In this document: piece after piece, positions 26,107 to 36,482 of the stretch
Layout of the letters: every line of letters begins with the position of its first letter
Position numbering within the stretch: the first letter of the stretch is position 1
From: Comamonadaceae bacterium
GTDB taxonomy: Bacteria; Pseudomonadota; Gammaproteobacteria; Burkholderiales; Burkholderiaceae_C
Direction: 5' to 3'
DNA: 60,525 bases
Assembly (NCBI GenBank): GCA_014190675.1
Contig: BJGT01000006.1
Coordinates: 1-60,525 of the forward strand
Notes under the pieces: model-generated
What the model was told of the DNA's origin: nothing
What the model saw: only the letters and a program-made list of their open reading frames with translations
Databases searched by the model: none
Made by a program: the position numbers and the translations under genes

Positions 26107-27093
26107 ATGAACCGCATCACCTTGACCCTCACCGCCCTGCGCCAACTTGCCGGGTGGGGTGCCGCCGCAGCAGCGGCACTGGCCCTGTGTGTCCCAGCCC
26201 AGGCCCAGAACACCAAAGTAACCGTCGCTATCTCGGGCTGGACCGGCTTTGCGCCACTGGTCCTGGCTTATGAAGCCGGACTCTTCAAGCAGCAGGGCCT
26301 GGATGTCAGCATCAAAAAAATCCCGCAAAAAGACCGCCATCTGGCGATTGCCTCGGGCGACGTGCAGTGCGCCGCCACCACCGTGGAGACCTGGGTGGTC
26401 TGGAACGCCAACGGTGTTGCCACCACCCAAATCTTCCAGCTCGACAAGAGCTTTGGTGCCGACGGCATGGTGGTCAAACCCAGCATCAACAAAATAGCCG
26501 ACCTCAAGGGTAAGACCGTGGCGGCCAGCGCTCCGGGCACCGCCCCCCACTTCACGCTGGCCTGGATGCTCAAGAAAAACGGCCTGAGTCTCAAAGACGT
26601 GACCATCGTCAACCTCGAGCCACAGGCTGCCGCCAATGCCTTCATTGCGGGCAACACGCAAATCGACGCTGGCATGACCTACGAGCCCTACCTGGGTGCG
26701 GTGCGGGCCAAACCCGAGGCCGGCAAAATCCTGGCCACCACGCTCGACTACCCGATGGTGATGGACACCTTTGGCTGCACGCCAAAATTTCTGGCCGACA
26801 ACCCAAAGGCTGCACAAGGCCTGACCAACGGCTACTTCGCGGCGCTCGAGATGATTAAGGCCGAGCCCAAAAAGAGCTTTGAAATCATGGGTGCTGATGT
26901 CAAGCAAAGCGGCGAGCAGTTCGAGAGCTCGCAAAAATACCTGCGCTGGCAAGACAGGGCGGCCAACCAGAAGTTCTTCGCCGGTGAACACGCTGCCTTC
27001 ACCAAAGAGGCTGCGGAGTTGCTGCTCGAAGTCGGCATCATTCGCAACATGCCCGACCTGAGCCGCCTGGTTGACACCCGCTTCATCAACTAA
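26107..27093 (+). CDS. SsuA/TauA/NrtA-type periplasmic binding protein
   Basis: This is a solute-binding component of an ABC importer of the nitrate/sulfonate/taurine/pyrimidine-precursor superfamily (NMT1-like fold). The 328-residue protein has a signal peptide ending near PAQA/QN (about 1-34). The mature part starts KVTVAISGWTGFAPLVLAYEAGLFKQQGLDV, and GKTVAASAPGTAPHF is the ligand-binding loop. A good ribosome site (GGAG) precedes the ATG. Permease and ATPase genes follow. The ligand cannot be decided, as no sulfonate or taurine enzyme lies nearby. Confidence 0.85.
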   Translation: MNRITLTLTALRQLAGWGAAAAAALALCVPAQAQNTKVTVAISGWTGFAPLVLAYEAGLFKQQGLDVSIKKIPQKDRHLAIASGDVQCAATTVETWVVWNANGVATTQIFQLDKSFGADGMVVKPSINKIADLKGKTVAASAPGTAPHFTLAWMLKKNGLSLKDVTIVNLEPQAAANAFIAGNTQIDAGMTYEPYLGAVRAKPEAGKILATTLDYPMVMDTFGCTPKFLADNPKAAQGLTNGYFAALEMIKAEPKKSFEIMGADVKQSGEQFESSQKYLRWQDRAANQKFFAGEHAAFTKEAAELLLEVGIIRNMPDLSRLVDTRFIN

Positions 27094-27169
27094 ACCCTGC
27101 CCCTTCCGCCCACCGCTCTTCCCTGCGCCTGCCAAGCGATCCCCCTTGCCGGGGACAGAGCACGCCCCC

Positions 27170-27949
27170 ATGAAGCCACTCACACCCGTTGCGCCCGGCA
27201 CCCGAATAGTGCTGGGCCTGGCCTTCTTTGTGCTGTTCACGCTGCTCTGGTCGGCTGTGACCTTCAGCGGTTTTGTCAGCAAGACCTTTCTGGCCGACCC
27301 CTGGATGATGCTCACCAGCGGCTGGCGGCTGCTGACCGAATATGGCTTTGCCAAGGACATCGGCATGACGGTGTGGCGTGTGCTGGGCGGCTTCTTGATT
27401 GCCGCCGCCCTGGCCCTGCCACTGGGGGTGCTGATGGGTGCTTACAAGCCGGTCGAGGCTTTTTTTGAGCCCTTTGTCAGCTTTGCCCGTTACCTGCCAG
27501 CCAGCGCCTTTATTCCGTTGCTGATCCTGTGGGCCGGCATTGGTGAGGCGCAAAAACTTGCGCTGATTTTCATTGGCAGCTTTTTTCAGCTGGTGCTGAT
27601 GGTTGCTGTGGCGGTGGGTAACACCCGGCGCGACCTGGTGGAGGCAGCCTACACCCTGGGCAGCACCAACGCCAGCCTGGTCAAGCGGGTGCTGATACCT
27701 GGTGCCGCGCCCGGGATAGCCGAGATTCTGCGCATGGTACTGGGCTGGGCCTGGACCTATGTGATCGTGGCAGAGCTGATCGGTGCGAGCAGCGGCATTG
27801 GGCACATGATCACCGACAGCCAGTCCTTGCTGGCAACTGACCAGATCATCTTCGGCATCATCGTGATCGGCCTGATCGGCCTGTGCAGCGATTTGCTTTT
27901 CAAGTGGGCCAACCGCCGCCTGTTTCCCTGGGCGCTGCTGGATCGCTGA
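27170..27949 (+). CDS. ABC permease, SsuC/TauC type
   Basis: This 259-residue inner-membrane permease has about six helices. It contains a DPWMMLTSGWRL start, FLIAAALALPLGVLMGAYKPVEAFFEP, and the ATPase-coupling EAA loop around DLVEAAYTLGSTNASLVKRVLIPGAAPGI. The ATG at 27170 is preferred because upstream codons in this frame are Pro-rich and unrelated. It is the second gene of the three-gene importer operon. Confidence 0.86.
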   Translation: MKPLTPVAPGTRIVLGLAFFVLFTLLWSAVTFSGFVSKTFLADPWMMLTSGWRLLTEYGFAKDIGMTVWRVLGGFLIAAALALPLGVLMGAYKPVEAFFEPFVSFARYLPASAFIPLLILWAGIGEAQKLALIFIGSFFQLVLMVAVAVGNTRRDLVEAAYTLGSTNASLVKRVLIPGAAPGIAEILRMVLGWAWTYVIVAELIGASSGIGHMITDSQSLLATDQIIFGIIVIGLIGLCSDLLFKWANRRLFPWALLDR

Positions 27950-27975
27950 GCAGTGCCGCACCCGGGCCCCAAGCC

Positions 27976-28785
27976 ATGACCTCCCCCATACTCACGGTAC
28001 GCGGTGTCTCGCGCAGCTTTCCCTCTGCCAGCGGCAGCGCTCCCACGGCTGCGCTGCAGGCCACTGAGCTGATCGTGCAGGAAAACGATTTTCTGACCCT
28101 GCTTGGCCCCAGCGGCTGCGGCAAGAGCACCTTGCTGCGCATTGTTGCGGGCCTGGACACCCAGACCAGCGGCGAGGTGCTGCTTGACGGCCGGCCCATC
28201 CACGGCCCCGGTGCCGACCGTGGCATGGTGTTCCAAAGCTACACCCTGTTTCCCTGGCTAAGCGTGCAGGAGAATATTTGTTTTGGTCTGCGCGAGCGCG
28301 GCCTGCCCCGGGCTGTGCAGCTTGAAACCGCCGCCGCATTCATCGACAAAGTGGGTCTGAACGGCTTCGAGAACCATTTTCCCAAGCAGCTCTCGGGCGG
28401 CATGCAGCAGCGCGTGGCGATTGCCCGCGCCCTGGCCAACGGCCCGCGCATGCTCTTGATGGACGAGCCTTTTGGCGCCCTCGACCACCAAACCCGCGAG
28501 CTGATGCAGGAGCTGCTGCTGAGCATCTGGGAAGCCGAGAAAAAAACCGTGTTGTTTGTCACCCACGACATCGACGAGGCGGTGTTCATGGGCAGCCGGG
28601 TCGCCGTGATGAGCGCCCGCCCCGGGCGCATCAAACTCGACCAGGCCGTGCCGCTGCCGCACCCCCGCCATTACGCGGTCAAGACCAGCACCCCCTTCAT
28701 GCAACTCAAGGCCGAGTTGACCGAGCAGCTGAGGTCAGAGGTACGCGCCGCCCAAGACATGGATGTGCGGGCAAGCCGGGCATGA
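27976..28785 (+). CDS. ABC ATPase, SsuB/TauB type
   Basis: This 269-residue ATPase energises the adjacent permease. Walker A GPSGCGKST is at about 45-53, the Q-loop is FQSYTLFPWLSV, the signature is LSGGMQQRVAIARAL, Walker B is LLMDEPFGALD, and the switch His is in FVTHDIDEAVF. The ATG at 27976 begins 26 bases after the permease stop. The C-terminus resembles other nitrate/sulfonate-class ATPases (SARPGRI). Confidence 0.9.
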   Translation: MTSPILTVRGVSRSFPSASGSAPTAALQATELIVQENDFLTLLGPSGCGKSTLLRIVAGLDTQTSGEVLLDGRPIHGPGADRGMVFQSYTLFPWLSVQENICFGLRERGLPRAVQLETAAAFIDKVGLNGFENHFPKQLSGGMQQRVAIARALANGPRMLLMDEPFGALDHQTRELMQELLLSIWEAEKKTVLFVTHDIDEAVFMGSRVAVMSARPGRIKLDQAVPLPHPRHYAVKTSTPFMQLKAELTEQLRSEVRAAQDMDVRASRA

Positions 28786-28824
28786 CCGGCGGGCAACTCG
28801 CTGGTCGCTGGCGGCTGATCCGAC

Positions 28825-29259
28825 TCAGGCTTTGTTTTGGGGGGGCGGCGTGTCGATCGGGCTGCCGGCTTTGAGCAGGTCGTCAAGCAGGGCCATGGCG
28901 CCGCTGCTGCTGGCAGCGTAGGGGTCAAACTCAGGGTGATTCAGCAGCACCATGGGGTCTGAGGCGGACAACTCCACCAAGGCCATGGACCACGCACCAA
29001 ATCGCCTTTGGCTGATTTCCTCAAACGACAACAATTCCACATCCTGATGCCGTTTGTCTGAAATGATGCTGGCGTAAAGACGGTTGACCGCCGCGCGCTC
29101 GCCTTCAAGCACTTGCAGGTAAAGCCCGGAGCCCTGGCACAACACGCCGGTGATGCCCGCGGGAGAGTTGTGTCTGCGGGCACTGGCCAAAATAGCCGCT
29201 GTGACGGTGGTGGTCACCGGCCCGACTGCCCGGCTGACATAAAGCGCACGAACCAACAT
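28825..29259 (-). CDS. BLUF-domain blue-light sensor
   Basis: This 144-residue single-domain photoreceptor binds FAD non-covalently. The BLUF photochemical residues are present: Y7 (ALYVSRA), N31 (ARRHN), Q49 (YLQVLEG), and W90 and M92 (AWSMA). ITGVLCQGSGLYLQVLEGE is the family signature, and RRFGAWSMA closes the domain. About 45 residues after it (ending PPPQNKA) form a short C-terminal cap typical of PixD-like short BLUF proteins. No effector domain exists, so it must act through a partner, which is not obvious nearby. It is convergent with the ABC operon. Confidence 0.92.
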   Translation of the reverse strand: MLVRALYVSRAVGPVTTTVTAAILASARRHNSPAGITGVLCQGSGLYLQVLEGERAAVNRLYASIISDKRHQDVELLSFEEISQRRFGAWSMALVELSASDPMVLLNHPEFDPYAASSSGAMALLDDLLKAGSPIDTPPPQNKA

Positions 29260-29398
29260 GGGGAAGACCTTTCTAAGCAGGCGGCCAAGCTGCCCGGTAA
29301 GCGCAGTTTGGCCGAGGCACAGACCTTATCACAGCAGCACAGGCCGCAGGCTGCAAGCCCATGGGCAGATACGGCCAAGCGCCGACCAGCTAGGCGGT

Positions 29399-30667
29399 TT
29401 AAAAGCGCGGTCTTTGTTTGCTGAAACCGGGTTGGTGCTTGCGCATCTCGCTGGCATCATCGCGTTGGCGAATGCCGCAGTGCAAAAAATTGGTGTGCAG
29501 GCGGGCCAGGGCGCTCCGGTCAAGTTTGACCCCCAGGCCAGGGCCGGCGGGCGGGGCGAGTTGGCCCTTGATGATGTGCAGTTTGCCGCCCTCGATCACC
29601 TCGTCCTCCTGCCAGGGGTAGTGGGTGTCGCAGGCATAGGACAGGTTGGGCAGGGTCACGCCCAAATGCGTCATGGCCGCCAGGCTGATGCCCAGATGCG
29701 AGTTGGAATGCATGGAAATACCCAGACCAAACACCCGGCCGATGGCCGCGAGCTGCTGCGAGGCGCGCAGCCCGCCCCAGTAATGGTGGTCCGAGAGCAC
29801 CACCTGCACCGCGTTCAGGGCCACTGAGCGCGGCAGGTGGCCAAAGGCAATGGTGACCATGTTGGTGGCAAGCGGCATGGTGGCAAACCTGGCCACCTCG
29901 GCCATTTCTTCCAAACTGCCGACCGGGTCCTCGAGGTATTCGAGCAGCCCGGGCTCAGACAGCGCAGGCATCAGGCGGCGGGTGGTAGACACCGACCAGC
30001 CGCCATTCGGGTCGATGCGCAGCGGGTGCCGGGGAAAAGCCGCACGCAGGGCACGCAGCCCGGCGATTTCCAGCTCGGGCTCAAACACGCCCGCCTTGAG
30101 CTTGATCGAACCAAAGCCATAGTGGCCCACCATGCGCTGCGCCTGTGTCACCAGTTGCTCGGGCGTCAGGGCCTCGCCCCAGGGGTCTGTGGCATAGCCC
30201 GGATCAGCATGGTGCCTGGCGTATTTGTAGAACAGGTAGGCGCTGTAGCTGACATGGCTGCGCAGCGCACCGCCCAGCAAGTCATACACCGGCCGCCCGG
30301 TGATTTGCCCCTGCAAATCCCAGAAAGCCACCTCGAATGCGCCCAGCGCACTGGCCCGGGCCTTGTCGCCCTGGGGCGGATAGGCTGCGCCGATGTCTGG
30401 GTTGTCGCCCATGCAGCGGTAGACCACCTGGGTCAGGGCGTTGAGCGCAAAGGGATCGAGCCCGATGAGCTCAGGGGCAATGCGGTTCAGATCAGCCAGC
30501 GTATCGGCTTCGCCATAGCTTTCGCCCAGGCCGATACGGCCGCTCTCAGTTTCAACTTCGATGATGCTGCGCAGGGCCCAGGGCTGGTGCACGCCAGAGA
30601 CGTTGAGCAATGGCGGGTCGCGAAAAGCAATCGGGGTGATGCGAATCTCGGCAATGCGGTCAGACAT
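29399..30667 (-). CDS. Glucarate dehydratase-like enolase-superfamily enzyme
   Basis: This 422-residue member of the mandelate racemase/enolase superfamily is closest in motifs to D-glucarate dehydratase. The base K-L-K is at 189-191, metal ligands are in RIDPNGGW (D219), LEDP (E246) and TNMV (N269), and SDHHYWGG and MHSNSHLG (H320) complete the site. The reaction would dehydrate an aldarate to 5-keto-4-deoxyglucarate in the cytoplasm. It is the last gene of the nine-gene leftward operon. The 139 bases between its stop and the BLUF gene start show nothing recognisable. Confidence 0.87.
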   Translation of the reverse strand: MSDRIAEIRITPIAFRDPPLLNVSGVHQPWALRSIIEVETESGRIGLGESYGEADTLADLNRIAPELIGLDPFALNALTQVVYRCMGDNPDIGAAYPPQGDKARASALGAFEVAFWDLQGQITGRPVYDLLGGALRSHVSYSAYLFYKYARHHADPGYATDPWGEALTPEQLVTQAQRMVGHYGFGSIKLKAGVFEPELEIAGLRALRAAFPRHPLRIDPNGGWSVSTTRRLMPALSEPGLLEYLEDPVGSLEEMAEVARFATMPLATNMVTIAFGHLPRSVALNAVQVVLSDHHYWGGLRASQQLAAIGRVFGLGISMHSNSHLGISLAAMTHLGVTLPNLSYACDTHYPWQEDEVIEGGKLHIIKGQLAPPAGPGLGVKLDRSALARLHTNFLHCGIRQRDDASEMRKHQPGFSKQRPRF

Positions 30668-30688
30668 GAATCATGGCCTGTGAAAAAA

Positions 30689-31606
30689 TCAAAAAAGGCG
30701 GTCGCTGAGGCTCAAGCTCATCTGCCCGCGCAGCACGCCCCCTGAAGGCAACAACACAGCCCCAGTACCTGGCACACCCCGCGCGGCCAAATTGAAGCCA
30801 TCGGCAACATGGCTCACCGGCTCAAGGCAGAGGTAAATTGGCTGTGGCGGACGGTGCACCACCAGGTGAGACAGCACCGCGTCGGTCTGCAGACCCAACA
30901 CCTCGCCCTGGGGCAATTCCAGCTCCAACGCACCGTCCCATTCCGACAGGTAGTCTGTCAGCGTGCCAGGCGGCAAGGGCTTGGGCGCGTCATAAGCTTC
31001 AGGCTGAGGCAGCGGCTCTGAGCCAAGGGCTAGACAGTCGAGGTCTGTCGACCAACGGCGGCCGGCGTGGTAGCGCAGGCGCGCGTTCTCGTGGTGCAAA
31101 AAATAGGGATGAAAGCCGATGCCAGCCGGCATGTCACCGGCGCCCAAGTGGGTGAGGCTCAGATCAAGTTGCAGCGCGTGGGCTGTCAGGCGAAAGCGCA
31201 TATCAGCCTGCAAATGCCAGGGCCAGGCGGCACAGGCCAGGCTGTCCAGCCGCAGATGGGCGGAGGTATCGTCGTGTGACACCACAGCCCAGGGCAGGCC
31301 ATGGGCATGGCCGTGCAGGGTATGCGGTTGGGCGTTGGGGTGAGGTGGCAGCGCCACCGTGCCACTGGCCGTATGCAATTGGCCCTGGGCGATCCGGTTG
31401 GAATAGGGCACCAGCGGGTAAATGCCGCCCTTGGCCCAGTTCAGCGGGTCGACCCCGGCATCGGTGTACGGGTAAAGAACAGGTACAGCATGCCCGTCAG
31501 GGTGCACCAGGGCCAGGCTGCAGACCCTGCCGCCAGCCTGCGGCCGCAGCACGGCGCGGGCTGCGCCAACGCGCAACAGCACATCACCAGGCAGCAACTC
31601 AGGCAT
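30689..31606 (-). CDS. Aldose 1-epimerase (GalM-like mutarotase)
   Basis: This 305-residue beta-sandwich protein contains the catalytic segments YPLVPYSNRIAQG (about 65-77), HTLHGHAHGLPW (His of NPHxHGxxWxx type), GIGFHPYFL and the C-terminal YLCLEPVSHVADGFN with catalytic Glu. It interconverts anomers of free sugars; in this operon an acidic or oligomeric sugar is a likely substrate. The ATG at 31606 overlaps the upstream dehydratase stop by 8 bases, and upstream codons in the frame are unrelated. Confidence 0.85.
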   Translation of the reverse strand: MPELLPGDVLLRVGAARAVLRPQAGGRVCSLALVHPDGHAVPVLYPYTDAGVDPLNWAKGGIYPLVPYSNRIAQGQLHTASGTVALPPHPNAQPHTLHGHAHGLPWAVVSHDDTSAHLRLDSLACAAWPWHLQADMRFRLTAHALQLDLSLTHLGAGDMPAGIGFHPYFLHHENARLRYHAGRRWSTDLDCLALGSEPLPQPEAYDAPKPLPPGTLTDYLSEWDGALELELPQGEVLGLQTDAVLSHLVVHRPPQPIYLCLEPVSHVADGFNLAARGVPGTGAVLLPSGGVLRGQMSLSLSDRLF

Positions 31607-32795
31607 AGCCGCTGGAGCCGTCAGGCTTGGTCGGCACCTTGCGTTCCCAATGAATGTAGGCTTCGGTACCGAGCAGGGTCTCGTCCACCTCCACTCCCCA
31701 GCCTGGCCGGTTTGGCCGCAGTTCGAGGTGGCCATCTTTGGGCAGATAGGGGTCTTTCACGTACCAGGCGCCCTGTTCCCGCGCCTGCGGGCTCACTGTG
31801 GCGTCTGTGCCAAACACATAGCCTGGCCCCTGCGGCAGGCGGTACTCCAGGATGCGAAAGTTGGTCTGGCTGGCACAAAAATGCAAGTTGACTGCCGTGG
31901 CGAGCGGCCCCATGGGGTTGTGCGGGGCAATGCTCACAAAATGCGCCTGCGCCAGGGCATTGATTTGCAGCATCTCGGTGAGGCCACCCACCACGCAGAT
32001 GTCGGGCTGGATGATGTCGCAGCCGCGCGCCTGCAGCAGGCGCAAAAACTCGAATCTGCTGTAGAGCGACTCGCCCGTGGCCAGTGTGCACTGCAGGCCG
32101 CGCTTGAGTTCACCCCAAGCCTCAAAGTTCTCGGGCCGGATCGGCTCTTCAAAAAACAGCGGGTCATAGGGGGCCAGGGCGTTGCCGAGTTGCATCGCTT
32201 GCGCCGGCTCGAAGATTTTGGCATGGGCATCGAAAGCGATTTCGTACTCGCTGCGAACCGTCTCGCGCAGTTGCCGAAAGTACTCCGCCGAAGTCCGCAC
32301 CACCTCCCCCCAGCGATGCCGGTGCATGTCCAACCGGTAGGGGCTGAGCTTGAATGCCTGCAAGCCCCAGGCCTCGTACAAGGCGTCCATCTGGTCCCGC
32401 GCAATGGCCGGATCGGGTGCGGTGTACAGGCCGGCATACACCTTCACCCGGTCGCGCACATGCCCGCCCAACAGCCGGTACACCGGCACGCCCAGCGCCT
32501 TGGCCGAGATATCCCACAGGCAATGGTCCAGCACCGAGATAGCCGCCAGGCCCAGCGCCCCGGGGGGAAAGCGGGTCTGCTGCATGAGGTAGTGCGTCAG
32601 GTAGGTGATGCGCCGCGGGTCATGTCCCTTGAGGAAGATCAACAGGTAATCCAGCAAGGGGAACAACGCCAAGTCTGGCCCGTGGTTGTAGCACTCGCCC
32701 CAGCCTGTAATGCCGTCGTCGGTGTCCATGGCCACCACCACCCGAGGCCGGTCTTTGTCGCGCGACATGAACACCCGCAGGCGATCAATTTTCAT
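31599..32795 (-). CDS. Sugar-acid dehydratase, DgoD-like (enolase superfamily) 1
   Basis: The 398-residue protein has the galactonate-dehydratase-type active site: D189-x-H191 (FDAHAK), E216 (FFEEP), E242 (ATGES) and H292 (APHN). QPDICVVGGLTE and the Trp/Gly-rich LRPNRPGWGVEVDE C-terminus are also typical of the DgoD/RspA group. It would dehydrate an aldonate (for example galactonate, gluconate or mannonate) to a 2-keto-3-deoxy acid. The ATG at 32795 lies inside the 3' end of the RraA-like gene (11-base overlap). Confidence 0.86.
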   Translation of the reverse strand: MKIDRLRVFMSRDKDRPRVVVAMDTDDGITGWGECYNHGPDLALFPLLDYLLIFLKGHDPRRITYLTHYLMQQTRFPPGALGLAAISVLDHCLWDISAKALGVPVYRLLGGHVRDRVKVYAGLYTAPDPAIARDQMDALYEAWGLQAFKLSPYRLDMHRHRWGEVVRTSAEYFRQLRETVRSEYEIAFDAHAKIFEPAQAMQLGNALAPYDPLFFEEPIRPENFEAWGELKRGLQCTLATGESLYSRFEFLRLLQARGCDIIQPDICVVGGLTEMLQINALAQAHFVSIAPHNPMGPLATAVNLHFCASQTNFRILEYRLPQGPGYVFGTDATVSPQAREQGAWYVKDPYLPKDGHLELRPNRPGWGVEVDETLLGTEAYIHWERKVPTKPDGSSGYA

Positions 32796-33516
32796 GGTTG
32801 TTTTTTTCAAGACACCAGACCTTGAACTGCGCCTGGGTGGCCGGGTCCGTAGGCGGATAAAGGCCAAAAATACCTCGTCCAGCCAACACCTGTTCGGTCA
32901 CAAAATCTTCAAACAGGGTTTGCGCCCGCCCCTCATGGGCCACGGCTTCGGCGATGCCGAGGGGGATCACCACCACGCCTTCGGCGTCGCCCACCATGAT
33001 GTCGCCCGGATACACCGGAACCCCACCGCAGCCGATCGGCACATTCAGGTCCGCGGCGTGGTGCTTGATCAGGTTGGTTGGCGCCGAGGGGCCCTGGCAG
33101 TAGCTCGGGATCGCCAGTGCAGCAATCTCGTGGCTGTCGCGCAGGCCGCCGTCAGTGACGATGCCGGCCACGCCCCGCACCATCATGCGGGTGACCAGGA
33201 TCGACCCGGCCGAGGCGGCCGAGGCGTCACCCCGGCTGTCGATGACCAGCACATGGCCGGCCGGTATTTCTTCGACTGCTTTGCGCTGCGGATGGCTGTG
33301 GTCCTGGAACACGCCGATATGGTCCAGGTCTTCACGCGCCGGGATGTAGCGCAGGGTGTAGGCCGGGCCCACCATCTGCGCGCCACCAGAACCGAGCAGG
33401 CGAACGCCCTGCAAAAAGGTGTTGCGCAGGCCATGCTTGAAGAGCAGCGTGGTCAGAGTAGCCGTGGACGTGGTCCGCAAGGCCTGCACGGCAGCGTCGG
33501 TCAGGGTAGAGGTCAT
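32785..33516 (-). CDS. RraA-like / HMG aldolase family protein
   Basis: This 243-residue protein of the RraA fold includes 4-hydroxy-4-methyl-2-oxoglutarate/oxaloacetate lyases. GIVTDGGLRDSHEI (about 120-133) provides the Arg-Asp pair of the class, and GVPVYPGDIMVGDAEGVVVIP (about 165-185) is the second signature. In a dehydratase operon a retro-aldol or decarboxylation of a keto-acid is more likely than RNase E inhibition, but the specificity is unknown. It has a 3' overlap with the DgoD-like gene and a 2-base gap to the gene upstream. Confidence 0.84.
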   Translation of the reverse strand: MTSTLTDAAVQALRTTSTATLTTLLFKHGLRNTFLQGVRLLGSGGAQMVGPAYTLRYIPAREDLDHIGVFQDHSHPQRKAVEEIPAGHVLVIDSRGDASAASAGSILVTRMMVRGVAGIVTDGGLRDSHEIAALAIPSYCQGPSAPTNLIKHHAADLNVPIGCGGVPVYPGDIMVGDAEGVVVIPLGIAEAVAHEGRAQTLFEDFVTEQVLAGRGIFGLYPPTDPATQAQFKVWCLEKNNHEN

Positions 33517-33518
33517 GG

Positions 33519-34742
33519 TTAGTTTGGGCTGAAGTATTTGGCGCGCTGCAAGCGGGTCTGCACATAGACATTTTCGTCATGGGTGCCGGGCTCATAGGAG
33601 CCCGAACTAGCCGACACCTGTGAAGAAAGATTGGCCTGGCTCGGGTAACGCGCGACAAAGGCTTCATCAATGTCAACGCCCAGGCCGGGCGTATCGGGCA
33701 CCTTCAGAAAACCCTCCACCGACAGCGGATGCGGCAGCACCGTGTGCTGGCGGCCCTCCCAGTCGTCCTCGATCCGCTCCAAAAACAAGCCATTGGGAAT
33801 AGCGGCCAGCAGATGCAGGGCGGCGTATTCGGCCACCGGCCCGAGCGAGCCCGAATGCGGCGCCACCATGATGTGATGGGCTTCGGCCATGGCGGCAATC
33901 TTCTTCATCTGGGTGATGCCGCCAGCCCGTCCGGTGTCGGGCTGGATCACATCCACGAGTTCACGCTCGATCAGCTCCCGCGAGCCGTAAATGGTGCTCA
34001 TGCGCTCGCCGGCGGCCAGCGGCACCTGGGCGGCGTCGCGGATGCGCTTGTAGCCCTCGAGGTTGTCAGGGGCAATCGGGTCTTCAATGAACAGCAGGTG
34101 GTAGGGCTCCAGGGCCCGCGCCAGGCGCGCTGCGTCGCCGGGGGTCATCCAGGGTGGGCCATGCAGGTCGATCATGATGTCCATCTCATCCCCCACCGCC
34201 TCGCGCAGCGCCGCCACTTTTCGCACCGGGTCAGACACGCCGCCACACTTGATGGCAGTCACACCCCGGGCCTTCAGGCTCAGCGCCACTTCTGGTGTGT
34301 TGGCATGGGCATAGATGCGGATCTTGTCACGCACCTTGCCGCCTAGCAGGTTCCAGACCGGCACGCCCAGCGCCTTGCCTTTAATATCCCACAACGCCAT
34401 GTCGATGCCGGTCATGGCACCGGCACCCACAGTGCCGGTCAAACCATGGACCATGATGGCCGACATCATGCGTTGCCACAACCGCTCGATATGGGTCGGG
34501 TCCTCGCCGACCAGCAGACGTTTGAGGTCTTGTACTGCGGTCTCGATCACGCGGGGCCAGCCCGAACATTCGCCAATGCCCACCAGGCCTTCGTCGGTGT
34601 AGACCTTGACAAACAGCCAGTTGCGGGTGCCGGTGATGCCAGGCGAGTAGCTCTGGCTGCCAAAGGCATTGTCAGACGCCCAGGCCTTGGGAGCCGGTGC
34701 GCCCACATGCATCAGGAAGGTCTTGATGTCGGTGATTTTCAT
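33519..34742 (-). CDS. Sugar-acid dehydratase, DgoD-like (enolase superfamily) 2
   Basis: This 407-residue enolase-superfamily enzyme shares the D-x-H...E...E...H pattern with the operon's other DgoD-like protein: D192-x-H194 (IDLHG), E220 (FIEDP), E246 (AAGER) and H296 (APHSG). It also has QPDTGRAGGITQ and K165 in AIKCGG. The C-terminal 40 residues extend past the barrel. Sequence differs enough from paralogue 1 to suggest a different acid sugar. It lies 9 bases before the importer ATPase gene in transcription order, linking uptake and catabolism. Confidence 0.86.
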   Translation of the reverse strand: MKITDIKTFLMHVGAPAPKAWASDNAFGSQSYSPGITGTRNWLFVKVYTDEGLVGIGECSGWPRVIETAVQDLKRLLVGEDPTHIERLWQRMMSAIMVHGLTGTVGAGAMTGIDMALWDIKGKALGVPVWNLLGGKVRDKIRIYAHANTPEVALSLKARGVTAIKCGGVSDPVRKVAALREAVGDEMDIMIDLHGPPWMTPGDAARLARALEPYHLLFIEDPIAPDNLEGYKRIRDAAQVPLAAGERMSTIYGSRELIERELVDVIQPDTGRAGGITQMKKIAAMAEAHHIMVAPHSGSLGPVAEYAALHLLAAIPNGLFLERIEDDWEGRQHTVLPHPLSVEGFLKVPDTPGLGVDIDEAFVARYPSQANLSSQVSASSGSYEPGTHDENVYVQTRLQRAKYFSPN

Positions 34743-34751
34743 GACGGCAAC

Positions 34752-36478
<1,727 letters not shown>

Positions 36479-36482
<4 letters not shown>

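Noticed and set aside
32785-33516. Regulator of RNase E activity (RraA) acting on the nearby rng product.
   Set aside because: The gene sits 20 kb away from rng inside a dehydratase operon; the lyase branch of the fold fits better.
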